Shown here: positions 7,873 to 17,236 of the stretch, in pieces
Layout: each line of letters opens with the position of its first letter
Position numbering within the stretch: the first letter of the stretch is position 1
Assembly: GCF_018118585.1 (NCBI RefSeq)
Contig: NZ_CP069421.1
Coordinates: 1,674,001 to 1,738,000 of the forward strand
Reading direction: 5' to 3'
DNA length: 64,000 nt
From: Aristaeella lactis
GTDB taxonomy: Bacteria; Bacillota; Clostridia; Christensenellales; Aristaeellaceae
The notes under the pieces: model-generated
What the model saw: only the letters and a program-made list of their open reading frames with translations
Told to the model about the DNA's origin: nothing
The model's database searches: none
Translations under genes and position numbers: made by a program

Positions 7873-10194
7873 TCAGTCGTCGAAGGATTCGAACTCGCCG
7901 TCTTCTTCAGCCGCAGGCTCATTCTCCAGTGCGAAGTAGGAAGGAAGGATGGCCTGGGACCACGTTACCTGTCCGGTAATATAGTAGTTCTGGAGGTTCT
8001 CATTGTAGAAGTCGAAGTAGACGTTCGAATAGATCGGAATGGTGGGCAGTACTTCGTTATAGCGTTCCTGGAAGGTCACCCACTTGGACACATACTCGAA
8101 GATGTCGCCGGGCTCGGTCTTCCGCATGGCCTTGGCGTCAATCCAGAGCTCTTCGTCATCGGAGTAGGTGTTGTTCCAGATCTCGTGATTCTTGGTGGTG
8201 TCCGTGGAGTAGGTGATGGACGGGTCAACGATCACGTGGAAGTTGGTAGCCAGGTAGATCATGTCGGTCGTCCGTTCGGTCTGGCGGTAGTAGGACTTCA
8301 GCAGCTCTTCCATGGGAGTCGGAACCAGCGTAAGCTTGATACCGACCCTGGCAAGGTTATCCACAAAGCTGCCCGCGTCGGCGTCCGGTTCCGGACTGCC
8401 TTCTCTGGCACTGATATTTGTTTCGGACCGCACGGCAGTCTGCATCAGTTCCGCCATATGGTTGCCCGCAGGGTACATCAGCGTCAGGTCCAAGGCAACG
8501 ATGGAACCGTCTTCCATCTTCTTGCAGCGAACGTCATCCGTTCCTTCCTGGAAGGGCTCGCCGTTGCGGTTCAGCGTCCAGCCGGCCTTCTCCAGCAGCT
8601 TCTTCGCCTTGGAAAGATCAACGGTATACTTGACCAGTTTGTCTCCCCATTCCTTGGCAAGGGCTTCCCAGGCGGCAACAGCCTTTTCATAGTCTTCCTG
8701 GGTTTCCACATAACGGTTCTTATACTTCTTGGTCAGGTCTTCCTCTTCCCCGTCTTTTACCTGGACCTGGGGCAGCGTAACCTGGTCAAGGAAGTTCACG
8801 GGATAGGACAGTTCTCCGCTCAAGAGCTTGTATTCCCACTGTTCCATGCCGTAGTATCCGTCAACGCGCAGCGCAAAGGTCTGTCCGCCGTCTTCGCTGC
8901 CGCAGTACAGGGCACCCAGCAGGTCGCGGTCCATACACCAGGCAATTGCCTGGCGTACTTCCATGTCATGCACGGTGGGCCAGTCATAGGTAAAGGTCAG
9001 GAAGGCCAGGCCGATACGGCGGTAGTTCTGGTAGGCAATTCCCTTGTCCCGGCCGTTCTGCAGGCCGTCGAGGATCGTCGGGCCGTAGGTGACCTTGTTG
9101 ACCAGGTGCAGTTCGCCGTCAGCAAGCTGCTGCATCATCGTGTCATTGTCAGCAACCACAAACTTGATCTTTTCAATGGTGGGCTTTACCAGCCAGATTT
9201 CCTGGCCGTTGGCATCCAGTTTGGGAGTCTCGTTGTCAATGTCCATCACCTGGACATAGTTCACGGGGCCGGAATAGTCCGGGCCGGGCAGGTTGTTGTG
9301 CATCCAGGCGCCCTTGAAATAGGGGTTGATTTCATAATGTCCTTCGCCCGTAGCCGCGTCCCAGGAAACCATCTTGTAGGGGCCGGAAACCACGGACGGA
9401 TGGGAATTGTATCCGGTCTCGGGATCCAGGATGGTCTTCTTCAGCAGTTCAGGCGTGAATACGGGTTCCTCGGTATAGGGATCCGCGTTACCGAGGTAAA
9501 TGCCGAAGCCGTCGTCATAAACCTTGCATCCGGGAGCGATCACACTGATCGGATAAGGAACGGTCAGCAGAAGACCGGTCTCAAAGAAGTACGGAAGGAA
9601 ATCCGCGTCCAGGTGGAACCAGATTTCATGATCACTGTGTACTTCCACACCGCTCAGGCTGCGAACGTCATCATCGGTCAGTTCTTCACCGGCCAGGATC
9701 TTTTTCCGGGTGGCGATATAGTCGTCATAGCCCATCAGGTGCTCAGCGCGGTAGATCTTGCCGCCGATGGCTTCGATTTCAGGGCTCATCATCAGCAGGA
9801 TGGAGAACGCGTAGTCCCAGGCGGTGATGGGCGTTCCATCCGAATAATACAGATCATCATAAATGATCATTTTATACGTATGGTTGCCAAGCTCGTCCAC
9901 TTCCACCGGTCCGATGGTCTGTACAACGCTGGGATCAAACACATAGGTACCCTGGTTCTGATCCCAGTTGACCAGGTTGTAGCCATGGATCAGGGCGCGT
10001 ACGTCGATATCCGCTGTGTCATTGCCGAACAGTTCTGTGAAAAAGTCTCCCTTGGTAACCGTAGGATGTCCAACGATCAGCTCTTCCGGGAGTCCGGCAG
10101 CGTCTTCCGTTGCTTCCGCCATTGCCAGCAGGGGAGCCTGGGTCAGCAGGAGCACAGAGAGAAGCAGACACAGGAATCGTTGCAGCTTGTTCAT
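7873..10194 (-). CDS. Family 5 (oligopeptide-type) ABC solute-binding protein without lipobox
   Basis: 773 residues, longer than the usual 500-600 for SBP_bac_5 (OppA-like) proteins. The cleavable signal peptide ends LLAMA/EA with no lipobox cysteine, unusual for a monoderm bacterium, where binding proteins are normally lipoproteins. Family features include YSDGTPITAWDYAFS, the long C-terminal lobe with VDLSKAKKLLEKAGWTLN (leader-helix motif) and a peptide-binding style architecture. It ends in an acidic tail EEDGEFESFDD. No permease or ATPase gene is adjacent. It starts 21 bases after the stop of the Cna-B protein gene and should be cotranscribed with it. The ligand is unknown; peptides, glycans or nickel are possible for the family. 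Confidence 0.88.
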   Translation of the reverse strand: MNKLQRFLCLLLSVLLLTQAPLLAMAEATEDAAGLPEELIVGHPTVTKGDFFTELFGNDTADIDVRALIHGYNLVNWDQNQGTYVFDPSVVQTIGPVEVDELGNHTYKMIIYDDLYYSDGTPITAWDYAFSILLMMSPEIEAIGGKIYRAEHLMGYDDYIATRKKILAGEELTDDDVRSLSGVEVHSDHEIWFHLDADFLPYFFETGLLLTVPYPISVIAPGCKVYDDGFGIYLGNADPYTEEPVFTPELLKKTILDPETGYNSHPSVVSGPYKMVSWDAATGEGHYEINPYFKGAWMHNNLPGPDYSGPVNYVQVMDIDNETPKLDANGQEIWLVKPTIEKIKFVVADNDTMMQQLADGELHLVNKVTYGPTILDGLQNGRDKGIAYQNYRRIGLAFLTFTYDWPTVHDMEVRQAIAWCMDRDLLGALYCGSEDGGQTFALRVDGYYGMEQWEYKLLSGELSYPVNFLDQVTLPQVQVKDGEEEDLTKKYKNRYVETQEDYEKAVAAWEALAKEWGDKLVKYTVDLSKAKKLLEKAGWTLNRNGEPFQEGTDDVRCKKMEDGSIVALDLTLMYPAGNHMAELMQTAVRSETNISAREGSPEPDADAGSFVDNLARVGIKLTLVPTPMEELLKSYYRQTERTTDMIYLATNFHVIVDPSITYSTDTTKNHEIWNNTYSDDEELWIDAKAMRKTEPGDIFEYVSKWVTFQERYNEVLPTIPIYSNVYFDFYNENLQNYYITGQVTWSQAILPSYFALENEPAAEEDGEFESFDD

Positions 10195-10215
10195 GATGAT
10201 CAGATCCTTCCTTCA

Positions 10216-12135
10216 TTAATCGAAACAGTCGCCAACGTGGTTGATAACCACTTCCACGCCCAGAGGCGTATCATACTCTTCAAAGACATACCAGGTTTCG
10301 CCGGTGGTCTTGGGTGTCCGGCCTGCGGTCGGAGTATCAGGCCTGGTCCAGACCGCGTTGGTGAAGACCATGGAGTTGCCTTCTTCCTTGACGCTGACCA
10401 GCGTATAGCCGATCACTTCCTGTTCCTTCCACGCGTACTTCGCGGGCTGTCCGTTCACTACGGTGGGCAGGTTGTTCACGGTGGCGGACCAGCCGTTCTC
10501 CGCGTTCAGCACAACCACTGTCACATTCTTCTGTCCGTCGGACAGCGTCATGGCAATGCTGGTCGGCCGTCCCTTGGCAGCGTTGTTGTCATCCTGCCAG
10601 ATCTTGGACACGGAAATGCTTGTCAGCTCGGGATGGTAATTGTTCACGAGGTTGTATCCGTTGATTTCCACCGTGTACATCGGCACCGTATCTTCGTTTA
10701 CGGAATATACAATCTCGGTCTTGTTGTCTTCCTTATAGCGGGGCTTTTCCGCAAAGGTGTAGACCCAGTTTTCCGTAGCGGTCAGCACATGGCTGTCCAC
10801 TTCCACGCCGTCGGCGTACAGCCGCACGGTAATGGCGTTCGGGCGGTTTCCGTCCTTGTTGTTATTGTCGTTCCAGGTCTTGGTCACGGGGATGTCAACA
10901 AACTCCGCGTCGGGTTCCGGCGTCGGGGCAGGAATGTACTGGTTGAACAGCTTCGCTGTCGCCGTTCCGTCCGGGCTGACTTCCAGCTTCATGCCGGTCA
11001 CGCTGGCACCGGTCAGCGTATAGTACTTCACCAGGGTTTCCGCGTTTCTTTCCACCACGGTGTAAACGCCGGCTGCCAGGTCAGGCAGTTCGTATTTCCC
11101 GTTCGTAAACTGGGAATAGGTCACGGTGATGGGCATCCGAGCATCCGGTCCGAGGATCTCGAAGCTCAGGTTCCCGATGTTGGCCATGGGATCATAATCT
11201 TCCGGAGCGTCGGTTTCTTCCGGAAGCTTATAGGTGTATTTGAAAGTCAGGGCAGCGGATTCACCGGCCTTGAGATATACGGCATCCGCCACTTTGCTGT
11301 TCCCGGCGTCCATGATATAGCCTTCCACCAGCGTATCAGCGTTGGTGCCGCGGACCAGGTAGGCGCCGGGCAGCACTGTGCCGAAGTCAAAGCTGCCGCC
11401 GGAAACCTGCGCCCAGGAGATGGTCTTCGGCATGCTGGGATCGGGGCCGTCCACCGTCAGGCTCAGGCCGCTCAGGTCAGCGTCTTCCGGCGCGCCCGCA
11501 ACGGAAACGTTCAGCTTCAGGCTGCCGGTTTCCAGGGTGTTGGTCACTTCCGTTCCGCTCACGGAGGAAGTGTAGCCGTCCGGTGTCTGCAGCTGCCGCA
11601 CGGTATAGGTGATGGCCTGGTCTGTTCCGGCCTTTTTGGCAGCCAGGTCCGTCCAGGTTACCTTCCAGGCGGGAGCTTTCGCGGTCAGGGGTTCGCCGCA
11701 GGCTTCCCCGTCGGCAAGCAGCATCAGCTGAACCGATTCCGGCCGGGTCTTTCCGGCATTCTCGGAATCGTCCCAGGTCACCGTACCGGATACGTCGATC
11801 GTCGCGGCGATCGGACGGTTATAGGTAATAACAGAAATAGCACCCTCATCCAGCGTTGCTGTATATCCATCCGGAGTGTCAAAAGTCCAGTTGTTCCCTG
11901 TGTCAGACGGAACAGAAACCTCCGCGGTCCATCCGTTGTCATCGTTCAGGGTAACCTTCTGGCCCGCCAGGGACGCGTCCACATGATCCGGCCGGAAACC
12001 TTCCTGATTGTCTCCGTCCTTCCACTTGGCGGTGATAACGCGGGCGTCATACTCCTCGGCCATTGCGGGGATCACGCTGAACGCCAGCGCCAGAACACAA
12101 ACCAGGGACACGATTCGCTGAAGGTGCTTTTTCAT
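10216..12135 (-). CDS. Secreted protein of four Cna-B and two SpaA-like domains
   Basis: 639 residues from the ATG at 12135. An earlier in-frame start at 12234 lacks a ribosome site, while AGAGGGGAG sits 8 bases before 12135 and the protein then opens with a clean signal peptide (IPAMA/EE). Cna-B domains lie at about 25-110, 115-205, 410-500 and 505-600, each with the KxWxDxxNxxxxRP signature. Two related beta domains lie near 207-310 and 320-405. There is no LPxTG, membrane tail or wall-binding repeat, so how it is retained is unclear. It is transcribed from a good promoter at 12250-12278 and followed at 21 bases by a solute-binding protein that also lacks an anchor. A joint surface role is an inference. 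Confidence 0.85.
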   Translation of the reverse strand: MKKHLQRIVSLVCVLALAFSVIPAMAEEYDARVITAKWKDGDNQEGFRPDHVDASLAGQKVTLNDDNGWTAEVSVPSDTGNNWTFDTPDGYTATLDEGAISVITYNRPIAATIDVSGTVTWDDSENAGKTRPESVQLMLLADGEACGEPLTAKAPAWKVTWTDLAAKKAGTDQAITYTVRQLQTPDGYTSSVSGTEVTNTLETGSLKLNVSVAGAPEDADLSGLSLTVDGPDPSMPKTISWAQVSGGSFDFGTVLPGAYLVRGTNADTLVEGYIMDAGNSKVADAVYLKAGESAALTFKYTYKLPEETDAPEDYDPMANIGNLSFEILGPDARMPITVTYSQFTNGKYELPDLAAGVYTVVERNAETLVKYYTLTGASVTGMKLEVSPDGTATAKLFNQYIPAPTPEPDAEFVDIPVTKTWNDNNNKDGNRPNAITVRLYADGVEVDSHVLTATENWVYTFAEKPRYKEDNKTEIVYSVNEDTVPMYTVEINGYNLVNNYHPELTSISVSKIWQDDNNAAKGRPTSIAMTLSDGQKNVTVVVLNAENGWSATVNNLPTVVNGQPAKYAWKEQEVIGYTLVSVKEEGNSMVFTNAVWTRPDTPTAGRTPKTTGETWYVFEEYDTPLGVEVVINHVGDCFD

Positions 12136-12249
12136 GAATGATTCTCCCCTCTGGTTTTCCTTTTTGTTTTCCGTTCTATCTATGTCACCGTACAGTCGTC
12201 TTCGTGAAATGGAAAACTTTTCCTGTATGGGCATACTTCTACAGGATTG

Positions 12250-12278
12250 ATTATATGGCCGCCATGCCCAAAAATCAA
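12250..12278 (-). promoter_or_regulatory. Sigma-A-type promoter of the Cna-B/binding-protein operon
   Basis: On the minus strand TTGATT (12273-12278), 17-base spacer, TATAAT (12250-12255). This gives a leader of roughly 108 bases before the start at 12135. Confidence 0.75.
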
Positions 12279-12316
12279 GTCAAAAACGGCTTTTTTCAGT
12301 CTGAATGGCAAACAAC

Positions 12317-12353
12317 TGACCGGAAAGTCTGTATTTGACTCACTCCGGTCAGT
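12317..12353 (-). terminator. Possible terminator after the glycosyltransferase gene
   Basis: Inverted repeat ACTGACCGG / CCGGTCAGT with a 19-base loop, about 95 bases beyond the glycosyltransferase stop. On the minus strand it is followed by TGTTTG, a weak T-tract. The rest of the 12136-12445 gap holds only the Cna-B promoter and T-rich DNA. Confidence 0.45.
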
Positions 12354-12445
12354 AATGTTTTTATACTGTTTTTTGAAGTTGCATTTTGCGGTAACGATTA
12401 CAATAAATTCATTGTTTTCAAGGCTTGCAAATTTTGTCTTTCCGG

Positions 12446-13432
12446 TCAGGACAAATCGTCCTCAAGATAGTGCCGTGTCTCCGCCTCCCAGGTCCTGGCT
12501 GAAATGATATACCGCGGACGGTGTTTTGTCTCCAGGTAGGTCTTTCCGATATACTGTCCCAGGATGCCCATGCTGATCAGCTGGATGCCGCCCAGCAGAC
12601 ACACAATACATACCGTGGAAGCCCAGCCGGCGACCGTCTGTCCGAGAATGGCCTTCACCACGGCCCAGATCATCAGGATCAGCCCGATAAAGCTGAACCC
12701 GGCCCCGATGGCGGTGATCAGCGTAATAGGCTTAACGGAAAGGCTCGTGATGCCGTTAAAGGCAAGCGCCAGCATTTTACGGAGCGGATAGTGGCTTTTG
12801 CCTGCCAGCCGTTCCGCACGGTCATAGGAAACTGTTGTGCTTTTAAAGCCCACCAGCGGCACCATGCCCCGCAGGAAGATATTCACTTCCTCAAAATCAG
12901 CCAGGTGCTGCAGCACCTTTGCCGAGATCAGCCGGTAGTCCGCGTGGTTGAACACCACGTCAGCTCCCAGCGTTTTCATAAGCTTATAGAAGGTTTCCGC
13001 GGTAAACCGCTTGAAGAAGGAATCCGTATCCCGCTTCGCACGGACACCGTAAACAATCTCCGCGCCGTCCAGGTATTCATCCACCATGCGGTCCATGGCG
13101 TTGATATCGTCCTGGCCGTCACAGTCAATGGAGATGGTAATATCGCACCGGTCCTTGGCTTCCATGAGTCCGGCGAGCACCGCGTTCTGGTGTCCCCGGT
13201 TCCGGCTCTGGCAGATGCCGATATAATGCTCATCCTTCTCCGCCAGTTCCCGGATAATACTCCAGGTTTTATCCGCGGATCCGTCATTCACAAAAAGGAT
13301 CCGGCTGTTTTTGCTGATCTTTCCGCCGTCTGTCAGCTCCTGCACTTTCTGCAGGAACATCGGTGCGGTCAGCGGCAGCACCTGCTCCTCGTTATAGCAC
13401 GGAACCACGATCCAGAGGATTGGCCTGGCCAT
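12446..13432 (-). CDS. Family 2 glycosyltransferase, polyprenyl-phosphate type
   Basis: 328 residues. The GT-A domain covers about 1-230 with WIVVPCYNEE, FVNDGSADKT and the metal-binding SIDCDGQDD. Two hydrophobic segments near 235-260 and 270-295 anchor it in the membrane. This layout matches GtrB/DPM1/YkcC-type enzymes that move a sugar from UDP- or GDP-sugar to undecaprenyl phosphate for wall or envelope glycan decoration. It is the last gene of the ktrB-ktrA unit, 23 bases after ktrA. The link to potassium transport is probably only operonic. Confidence 0.88.
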   Translation of the reverse strand: MARPILWIVVPCYNEEQVLPLTAPMFLQKVQELTDGGKISKNSRILFVNDGSADKTWSIIRELAEKDEHYIGICQSRNRGHQNAVLAGLMEAKDRCDITISIDCDGQDDINAMDRMVDEYLDGAEIVYGVRAKRDTDSFFKRFTAETFYKLMKTLGADVVFNHADYRLISAKVLQHLADFEEVNIFLRGMVPLVGFKSTTVSYDRAERLAGKSHYPLRKMLALAFNGITSLSVKPITLITAIGAGFSFIGLILMIWAVVKAILGQTVAGWASTVCIVCLLGGIQLISMGILGQYIGKTYLETKHRPRYIISARTWEAETRHYLEDDLS

Positions 13433-13455
13433 CGTTTTTTCTCCTCCCGGCAGAA

Positions 13456-14106
13456 TTACTTTTTCTTCAGGTTCTCAAACATGTCATACTGTCCCAGCAT
13501 GACCATCACCACGTCCTCGGGGATGGGTGCGTCAATGTCCGGCGGGATCTTGATGGTATCCTCATTGCTGCGGACCGCGATCACGTTCACCCCGTAGCGG
13601 GTGCGCAGTTCCAGTTCACGGATGGTCTTGCCCACCCACTCAGCGATCGGCTGCATTTCAACAATGCCGAATTCTTGGGACAGTTCAATGTATTCCATGA
13701 CGCCGGCATGGGTCAGCCCCAGCGCCAGCTTGTCCGCCACTTCCCTTTCCGGGATGATCACCCGGTCCGCGCCAAGCTTTTCAAGAATATCCTTGTAGGT
13801 GTCATCATGCGCTTTGCAGATGATAAAGGGAGCATTCAGGGCCTTCAGGTTCATGGTGATCAGTGCGGAAGCCGCCAGGTCCGAACCGACCGCAACCACC
13901 GCCCGGTCAAAGTTTTCCACGCCCAGCTTCTTCAGTACGTCAGGATCACGGGCATCAGCCGCCACCGCCCGGGTAACCCGGTCGGCGATCTTGTCGATCA
14001 GCTGTTCATCCATATCAATGGCCATAACCTCTTCACCGCAGGCGTAAAGGCGGGTTGCCAGTTCGCTGCCGAAGCGTCCGAGGCCGATAACAACATAAGA
14101 CTTCAT
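13456..14106 (-). CDS. ktrA: Potassium uptake regulatory subunit KtrA (TrkA family)
   Basis: 216 residues, the standard length. The RCK N-domain has the Rossmann motif GLGRFGSELATRL at the start and the nucleotide-binding acidic residue after AIDMDE. An RCK C-domain follows from about 135. The protein forms a cytoplasmic ring that gates the KtrB membrane channel in response to nucleotides. It starts 16 bases after the ktrB stop, so the two subunits are made together. Confidence 0.93.
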   Translation of the reverse strand: MKSYVVIGLGRFGSELATRLYACGEEVMAIDMDEQLIDKIADRVTRAVAADARDPDVLKKLGVENFDRAVVAVGSDLAASALITMNLKALNAPFIICKAHDDTYKDILEKLGADRVIIPEREVADKLALGLTHAGVMEYIELSQEFGIVEMQPIAEWVGKTIRELELRTRYGVNVIAVRSNEDTIKIPPDIDAPIPEDVVMVMLGQYDMFENLKKK

Positions 14107-14122
14107 GGATTATACCCTCCTG

Positions 14123-15493
14123 TCATCCGATCAGCAGATCGGTGTTCGCGAATTTGTATTGTTCCCCGGAAGGCTTCTTTTTCAGGAAACCGAAGCTGAT
14201 GGTCAGCAGGCCCACCCTTCCGAAGTACATAAACAGTATGATCATGAATTTGGAGACAATGCTCAGCCTCGGGGTCGCTCCCGCTGTCAGGCCGACCGTT
14301 CCGATGGCGGAAACCGTCTCATACAGGCTGTCAGCAAAGCCCACCGGCGAGGTCGCGCAGATCACCGTGGCCCCCGCGAAGGAAAGCAGCACCATCAGCA
14401 TAAAGATCGTGATCGCGTTCAGCACATGATCGTCGGATATGGTCCGGTGGAATATGCTCACCGTACGGCGTCCCCGCATCCTGTTCCAGAGGAACAGCAG
14501 GAGGACCACAAAAGTCACGGTCTTGAGGCCGCCGGCCGTGGAACCCGAAGAGCCGCCGATCAGCATCATGAAAATGGAAACCGCCTTGCCTGCCGGTGTC
14601 AGCAGTCCCTGGTCCACACCGGCAAATCCGGCGGTACGCAGGGTCATAGACTGGAAGAAAGCGGCAAGCACCTTCTGCGGGCCCCGCATGGTGCCCAGTG
14701 TGGAAGGATTCCTCCACTCCAGCGCGCAGAACAGCAGGGTTCCTCCCACCAGCAGTACGCCTGTGGTGATCATCACCAGTTTGGTATAGACGCTCCACTT
14801 CTTCGGATGTCTTTCCCGCAGCAGCTCATCCCATACCAGGAAGCCCAGGCCGCCCAGGATGACCAGCGCGCTCAGCGTCAGGCAGATCACAGGATCTGTC
14901 TGGTAAACGATCAGGCTCGCTCCCGGCCTGATAAAGCCAAGGACGTCAAATCCGGCGTTGCAGAACGCGGAAACGGAATGGAATATACCAAGCTTCAGCG
15001 CCAGCGGAAACGGGTATTCCGTCAGAAAGCGCGCCGTCAGGATGGCAGCTCCGACTCCCTCCACCGTGAAGGCACGGATCAGAAGCCGCTTCTGGTGCTC
15101 CACAACGTCGTTCATGTTGGATCCGATGGATTCCGCCATCACCAGCTGCTGCTGGATGGAGATCTTCCGCCGCAGGCTGAACCACGCCAGCGAAGCCGCG
15201 GACATAAATCCCAGGCCGCCAATCTCGATCATCATCAGGATGACCACCTGGCCGAAATTGCTCCACTGGCTCCAGGTATCAGCCAGCACCAGGCCTGTTA
15301 CGCAGGTGGCTGATGTGGCTGTGAAAAGCGCGGTAACCGGCCCCGCGCTCTGCCCGTTCCTGGAGGAAACCGGCAGGGCAAGCAGGATCGCTCCGCACAG
15401 GATGATTCCCAAAAACGTGAGCGCGATGACCCGGCTGATGCTGATCGCCTGCCGTTTCTTTCGACGCTTCACGGACGGTGTCGGACTGGACAT
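14123..15493 (-). CDS. ktrB: Potassium uptake membrane subunit KtrB (TrkH family)
   Basis: 456 residues from the ATG at 15493, preceded by AGAGGGGAAACAG. An upstream in-frame ATG at 15538 has no such site. It has four pore repeats with recognisable filter regions (TATSATCVTGL, FCNAGFD, LRTAGFAGVD, AIGTVGLTAG) and about eight to ten membrane helices. It imports potassium, coupled to sodium in many relatives. A promoter-like TTGATC-18-TATACT overlaps 15511-15545. The 3' end of the overlapping phosphodiesterase frame runs into the first 25 bases of this gene, which is explained by a frameshift in that gene. Confidence 0.92.
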   Translation of the reverse strand: MSSPTPSVKRRKKRQAISISRVIALTFLGIILCGAILLALPVSSRNGQSAGPVTALFTATSATCVTGLVLADTWSQWSNFGQVVILMMIEIGGLGFMSAASLAWFSLRRKISIQQQLVMAESIGSNMNDVVEHQKRLLIRAFTVEGVGAAILTARFLTEYPFPLALKLGIFHSVSAFCNAGFDVLGFIRPGASLIVYQTDPVICLTLSALVILGGLGFLVWDELLRERHPKKWSVYTKLVMITTGVLLVGGTLLFCALEWRNPSTLGTMRGPQKVLAAFFQSMTLRTAGFAGVDQGLLTPAGKAVSIFMMLIGGSSGSTAGGLKTVTFVVLLLFLWNRMRGRRTVSIFHRTISDDHVLNAITIFMLMVLLSFAGATVICATSPVGFADSLYETVSAIGTVGLTAGATPRLSIVSKFMIILFMYFGRVGLLTISFGFLKKKPSGEQYKFANTDLLIG

Positions 15494-16044
15494 CTGTTTC
15501 CCCTCTTTCGGCATTGAGTATACACCATACCCGCGCACAGGATCAATATCTCCCGGCGTTCCTCAGTCGTCCGTGTTCTCAAAGTCGATCCGTTCCACGC
15601 TGCTGATTTTTCCCCGCGGACCACGATCTTTGCCATGGTCACATCACTGCCGAAGCGTGCCCTTCCGCAGCTTCCCGGATTCAGCCACAGCCGTCCGTCA
15701 ATCCGTTCTTCGCTGTAGCGGTGAGAGTGGCCGAAGATGACTGCGTCCACGCCTGTCAGGTCCCTTGCCACGTCCCGCCGGTCATGGGTCATAAAGAAGG
15801 TAACGCCGCCGATGGTGAAGCGCAGCGAGCCTGCCAGGTCGCAGACTCCGCTCATCCAGATGTCGTTGTTTCCCCTGACGGCATACAGGCTTCCGTAAAC
15901 CGCCAGCTCATCCAGGTCGCTTTCATGGATGATATCCCCCGCGTGCAGGATCACGCTGCAGTCCTGCACAGCCCGCACCACGCACCTGCGGAGCAGTCCG
16001 TGGGTATCGGAAAGGACAGCGATCCGGATTGTGTCCTCATTCAT
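15469..16044 (-). CDS. YfcE/MJ0936-family metallophosphoesterase with frameshifted 3' end
   Basis: The open frame gives 191 residues. The calcineurin-like core is intact: SDTHG, LHAGDIIH, VRGNND, THDRR and GHSHR carry the metal ligands of a cyclic or phosphodiester phosphodiesterase. After VVRGEK, near the run TTTTTCCCC at 15607-15615, the sequence turns implausible (AAWNGSTLRTRTTEERRE) and overlaps ktrB. In the -1 frame it reads on as ISSVERIDFENTDD and stops at 15563, giving a normal 160-residue protein and a clean 69-base gap to ktrB. One missing base in that run, real or a sequencing error, explains this. The start has GGAGG 7 bases upstream. Confidence 0.85.
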   Translation of the reverse strand: MNEDTIRIAVLSDTHGLLRRCVVRAVQDCSVILHAGDIIHESDLDELAVYGSLYAVRGNNDIWMSGVCDLAGSLRFTIGGVTFFMTHDRRDVARDLTGVDAVIFGHSHRYSEERIDGRLWLNPGSCGRARFGSDVTMAKIVVRGEKSAAWNGSTLRTRTTEERREILILCAGMVYTQCRKRGNRCPVRHRP

Positions 16045-16063
16045 GCTTATTCCTCCATAACAG

Positions 16064-16086
16064 AAAAGGCTGCCCGAAGGCAGCCT
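16064..16086 (-). terminator. Short hairpin terminator after the CD1247-type gene
   Basis: AGGCTGCC / GGCAGCCT with a CGAA loop (16067-16086). On the minus strand it is followed by TTTTCTG. It lies between the CD1247-like gene and the phosphodiesterase. Confidence 0.55.
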
Positions 16087-16187
16087 GAAAGAACGCGAAT
16101 CACGGGATTCCCCTGGTTCGTCCGGAGATGATATCAGCTGGATAGCTCCCCGTTGGCCGTGTCAGATCCCGGTGACCGAATAAAGGA

Positions 16188-16631
16188 TTACTCCTCTTCG
16201 TTCGTTTCTTCCGGTTCACCGTCCGGATCCTCTTCTTCCGGCAGTTCGGGGAAAAGTTCCTTGCCGCACTGGGGACAGAGGGCATCCTCATCAAAATCGA
16301 TCTCATCCGGATCAATTTCTACTGTGGCACCGCAGTGGGGGCATTCATACTCGATCGAGCCTTCGAAGGCCTGATCTTCGTCATCCTCCGCCAGTTCCTC
16401 GTCCTCATCGTCATAAAGATCGGCTTCCAGATCAGCCAGGTCTTCATCTATGCTCTCCACATAGTCGCTCAGTTCTCCGTGAGACTCCGCAAGAGCCTCA
16501 AAGGACTCGCCAACTTCACCCAGCACATCAAGGATGCCGAGGATCAGCTTATGGGAGTCTTTGTCCGGGTTCAGCTTCATTCCTTCCGCCAGACCCTGAA
16601 GATAACTGATTCTGTCCGTCAGTCTGCTCAT
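16188..16631 (-). CDS. CD1247 N-terminal-type protein with zinc ribbon
   Basis: 147 residues. The N-terminal half is a helical domain like that of the clostridial CD1247 proteins (MSRLTDRISYLQGLAEGM), followed by a very acidic linker. A C-terminal zinc ribbon is formed by CPHC (about 97-100) and CPQC (about 120-123), with a final acidic tail. It sits 2 bases after efp, an arrangement I associate with this family in clostridia. The function is unknown; the zinc ribbon and conserved position next to efp hint at a translation-linked role (inference). Confidence 0.8.
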   Translation of the reverse strand: MSRLTDRISYLQGLAEGMKLNPDKDSHKLILGILDVLGEVGESFEALAESHGELSDYVESIDEDLADLEADLYDDEDEELAEDDEDQAFEGSIEYECPHCGATVEIDPDEIDFDEDALCPQCGKELFPELPEEEDPDGEPEETNEEE

Positions 16632-16633
16632 GA

Positions 16634-17191
16634 TTAAGCCCTCTTCAGATACTCGCCGCTGCGGGTATCGATCTGAATCTTGTCGCCGGTGTTGATGAAC
16701 AGCGGCACCTGCAGGCTGAAGCCGGTCTCCAGCGTAGCGGGCTTGTAGGTGTTGGAAGCGGTATCGCCGGCAAAACCGGGTTCGGTATCCGTCACTTCCA
16801 GAACCACGAAGTTGGGAGCTTCCACGGAGAAAGCGCTTCCCTTGAAGAAACGGACGGTCACGTTGGTGCCTTCCTTCACGAAGGGGATCGCGTCTTCAAC
16901 CTGGTCCTTGCTCAGCGGCAGCTGTTCATAGGTTTCAACGTCCATGAAGTAGTACAGGTCGCCGTCGTTGTAGACGTACTGCATTTCCTTGGTCTCGATG
17001 ATGGCCTTGGGCATTTTGTCAGTGGGGTTGAAGCTGCGCTCAACCACAGCGCCGGTCATCACGTTCTTGATCTTGGTGCGGACAAAAGCAGCGCCTTTGC
17101 CGGGCTTCACGTGCTGGAAATCAACGATATTCCAGACGCCGCCGTCCCACTCAATCGTAATGCCTTTCTTGAAATCGCCAGCGGTAATCAT
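16634..17191 (-). CDS. efp: Elongation factor P
   Basis: 185 residues, full length. It has the three beta-barrel domains of EF-P: the KOW-like N-domain with the tip loop PGKGAAF, whose lysine is the residue often modified, then central and C-terminal OB domains ending [20 protein letters not shown] binds stalled ribosomes and helps form Pro-Pro bonds, which fits a genome encoding long proline-repeat surface proteins. It lies in an operon after the M24 peptidase (45-base gap). Confidence 0.96.
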   Translation of the reverse strand: MITAGDFKKGITIEWDGGVWNIVDFQHVKPGKGAAFVRTKIKNVMTGAVVERSFNPTDKMPKAIIETKEMQYVYNDGDLYYFMDVETYEQLPLSKDQVEDAIPFVKEGTNVTVRFFKGSAFSVEAPNFVVLEVTDTEPGFAGDTASNTYKPATLETGFSLQVPLFINTGDKIQIDTRSGEYLKRA

Positions 17192-17236
17192 TTTGTCATT
17201 CCTCCGTTCGTTCTCTCTGAATTCAAATAAATATAT

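Noticed and set aside
10216-10350. Sortase signal at the end of the 639-residue Cna-B protein
   Set aside because: The C-terminus has no LPxTG-like motif, hydrophobic stretch or basic tail.
7864-12141. 1425-codon plus-strand frame
   Set aside because: Antisense shadow of two well-supported minus-strand genes (binding protein and Cna-B protein); composition is typical of antisense frames.
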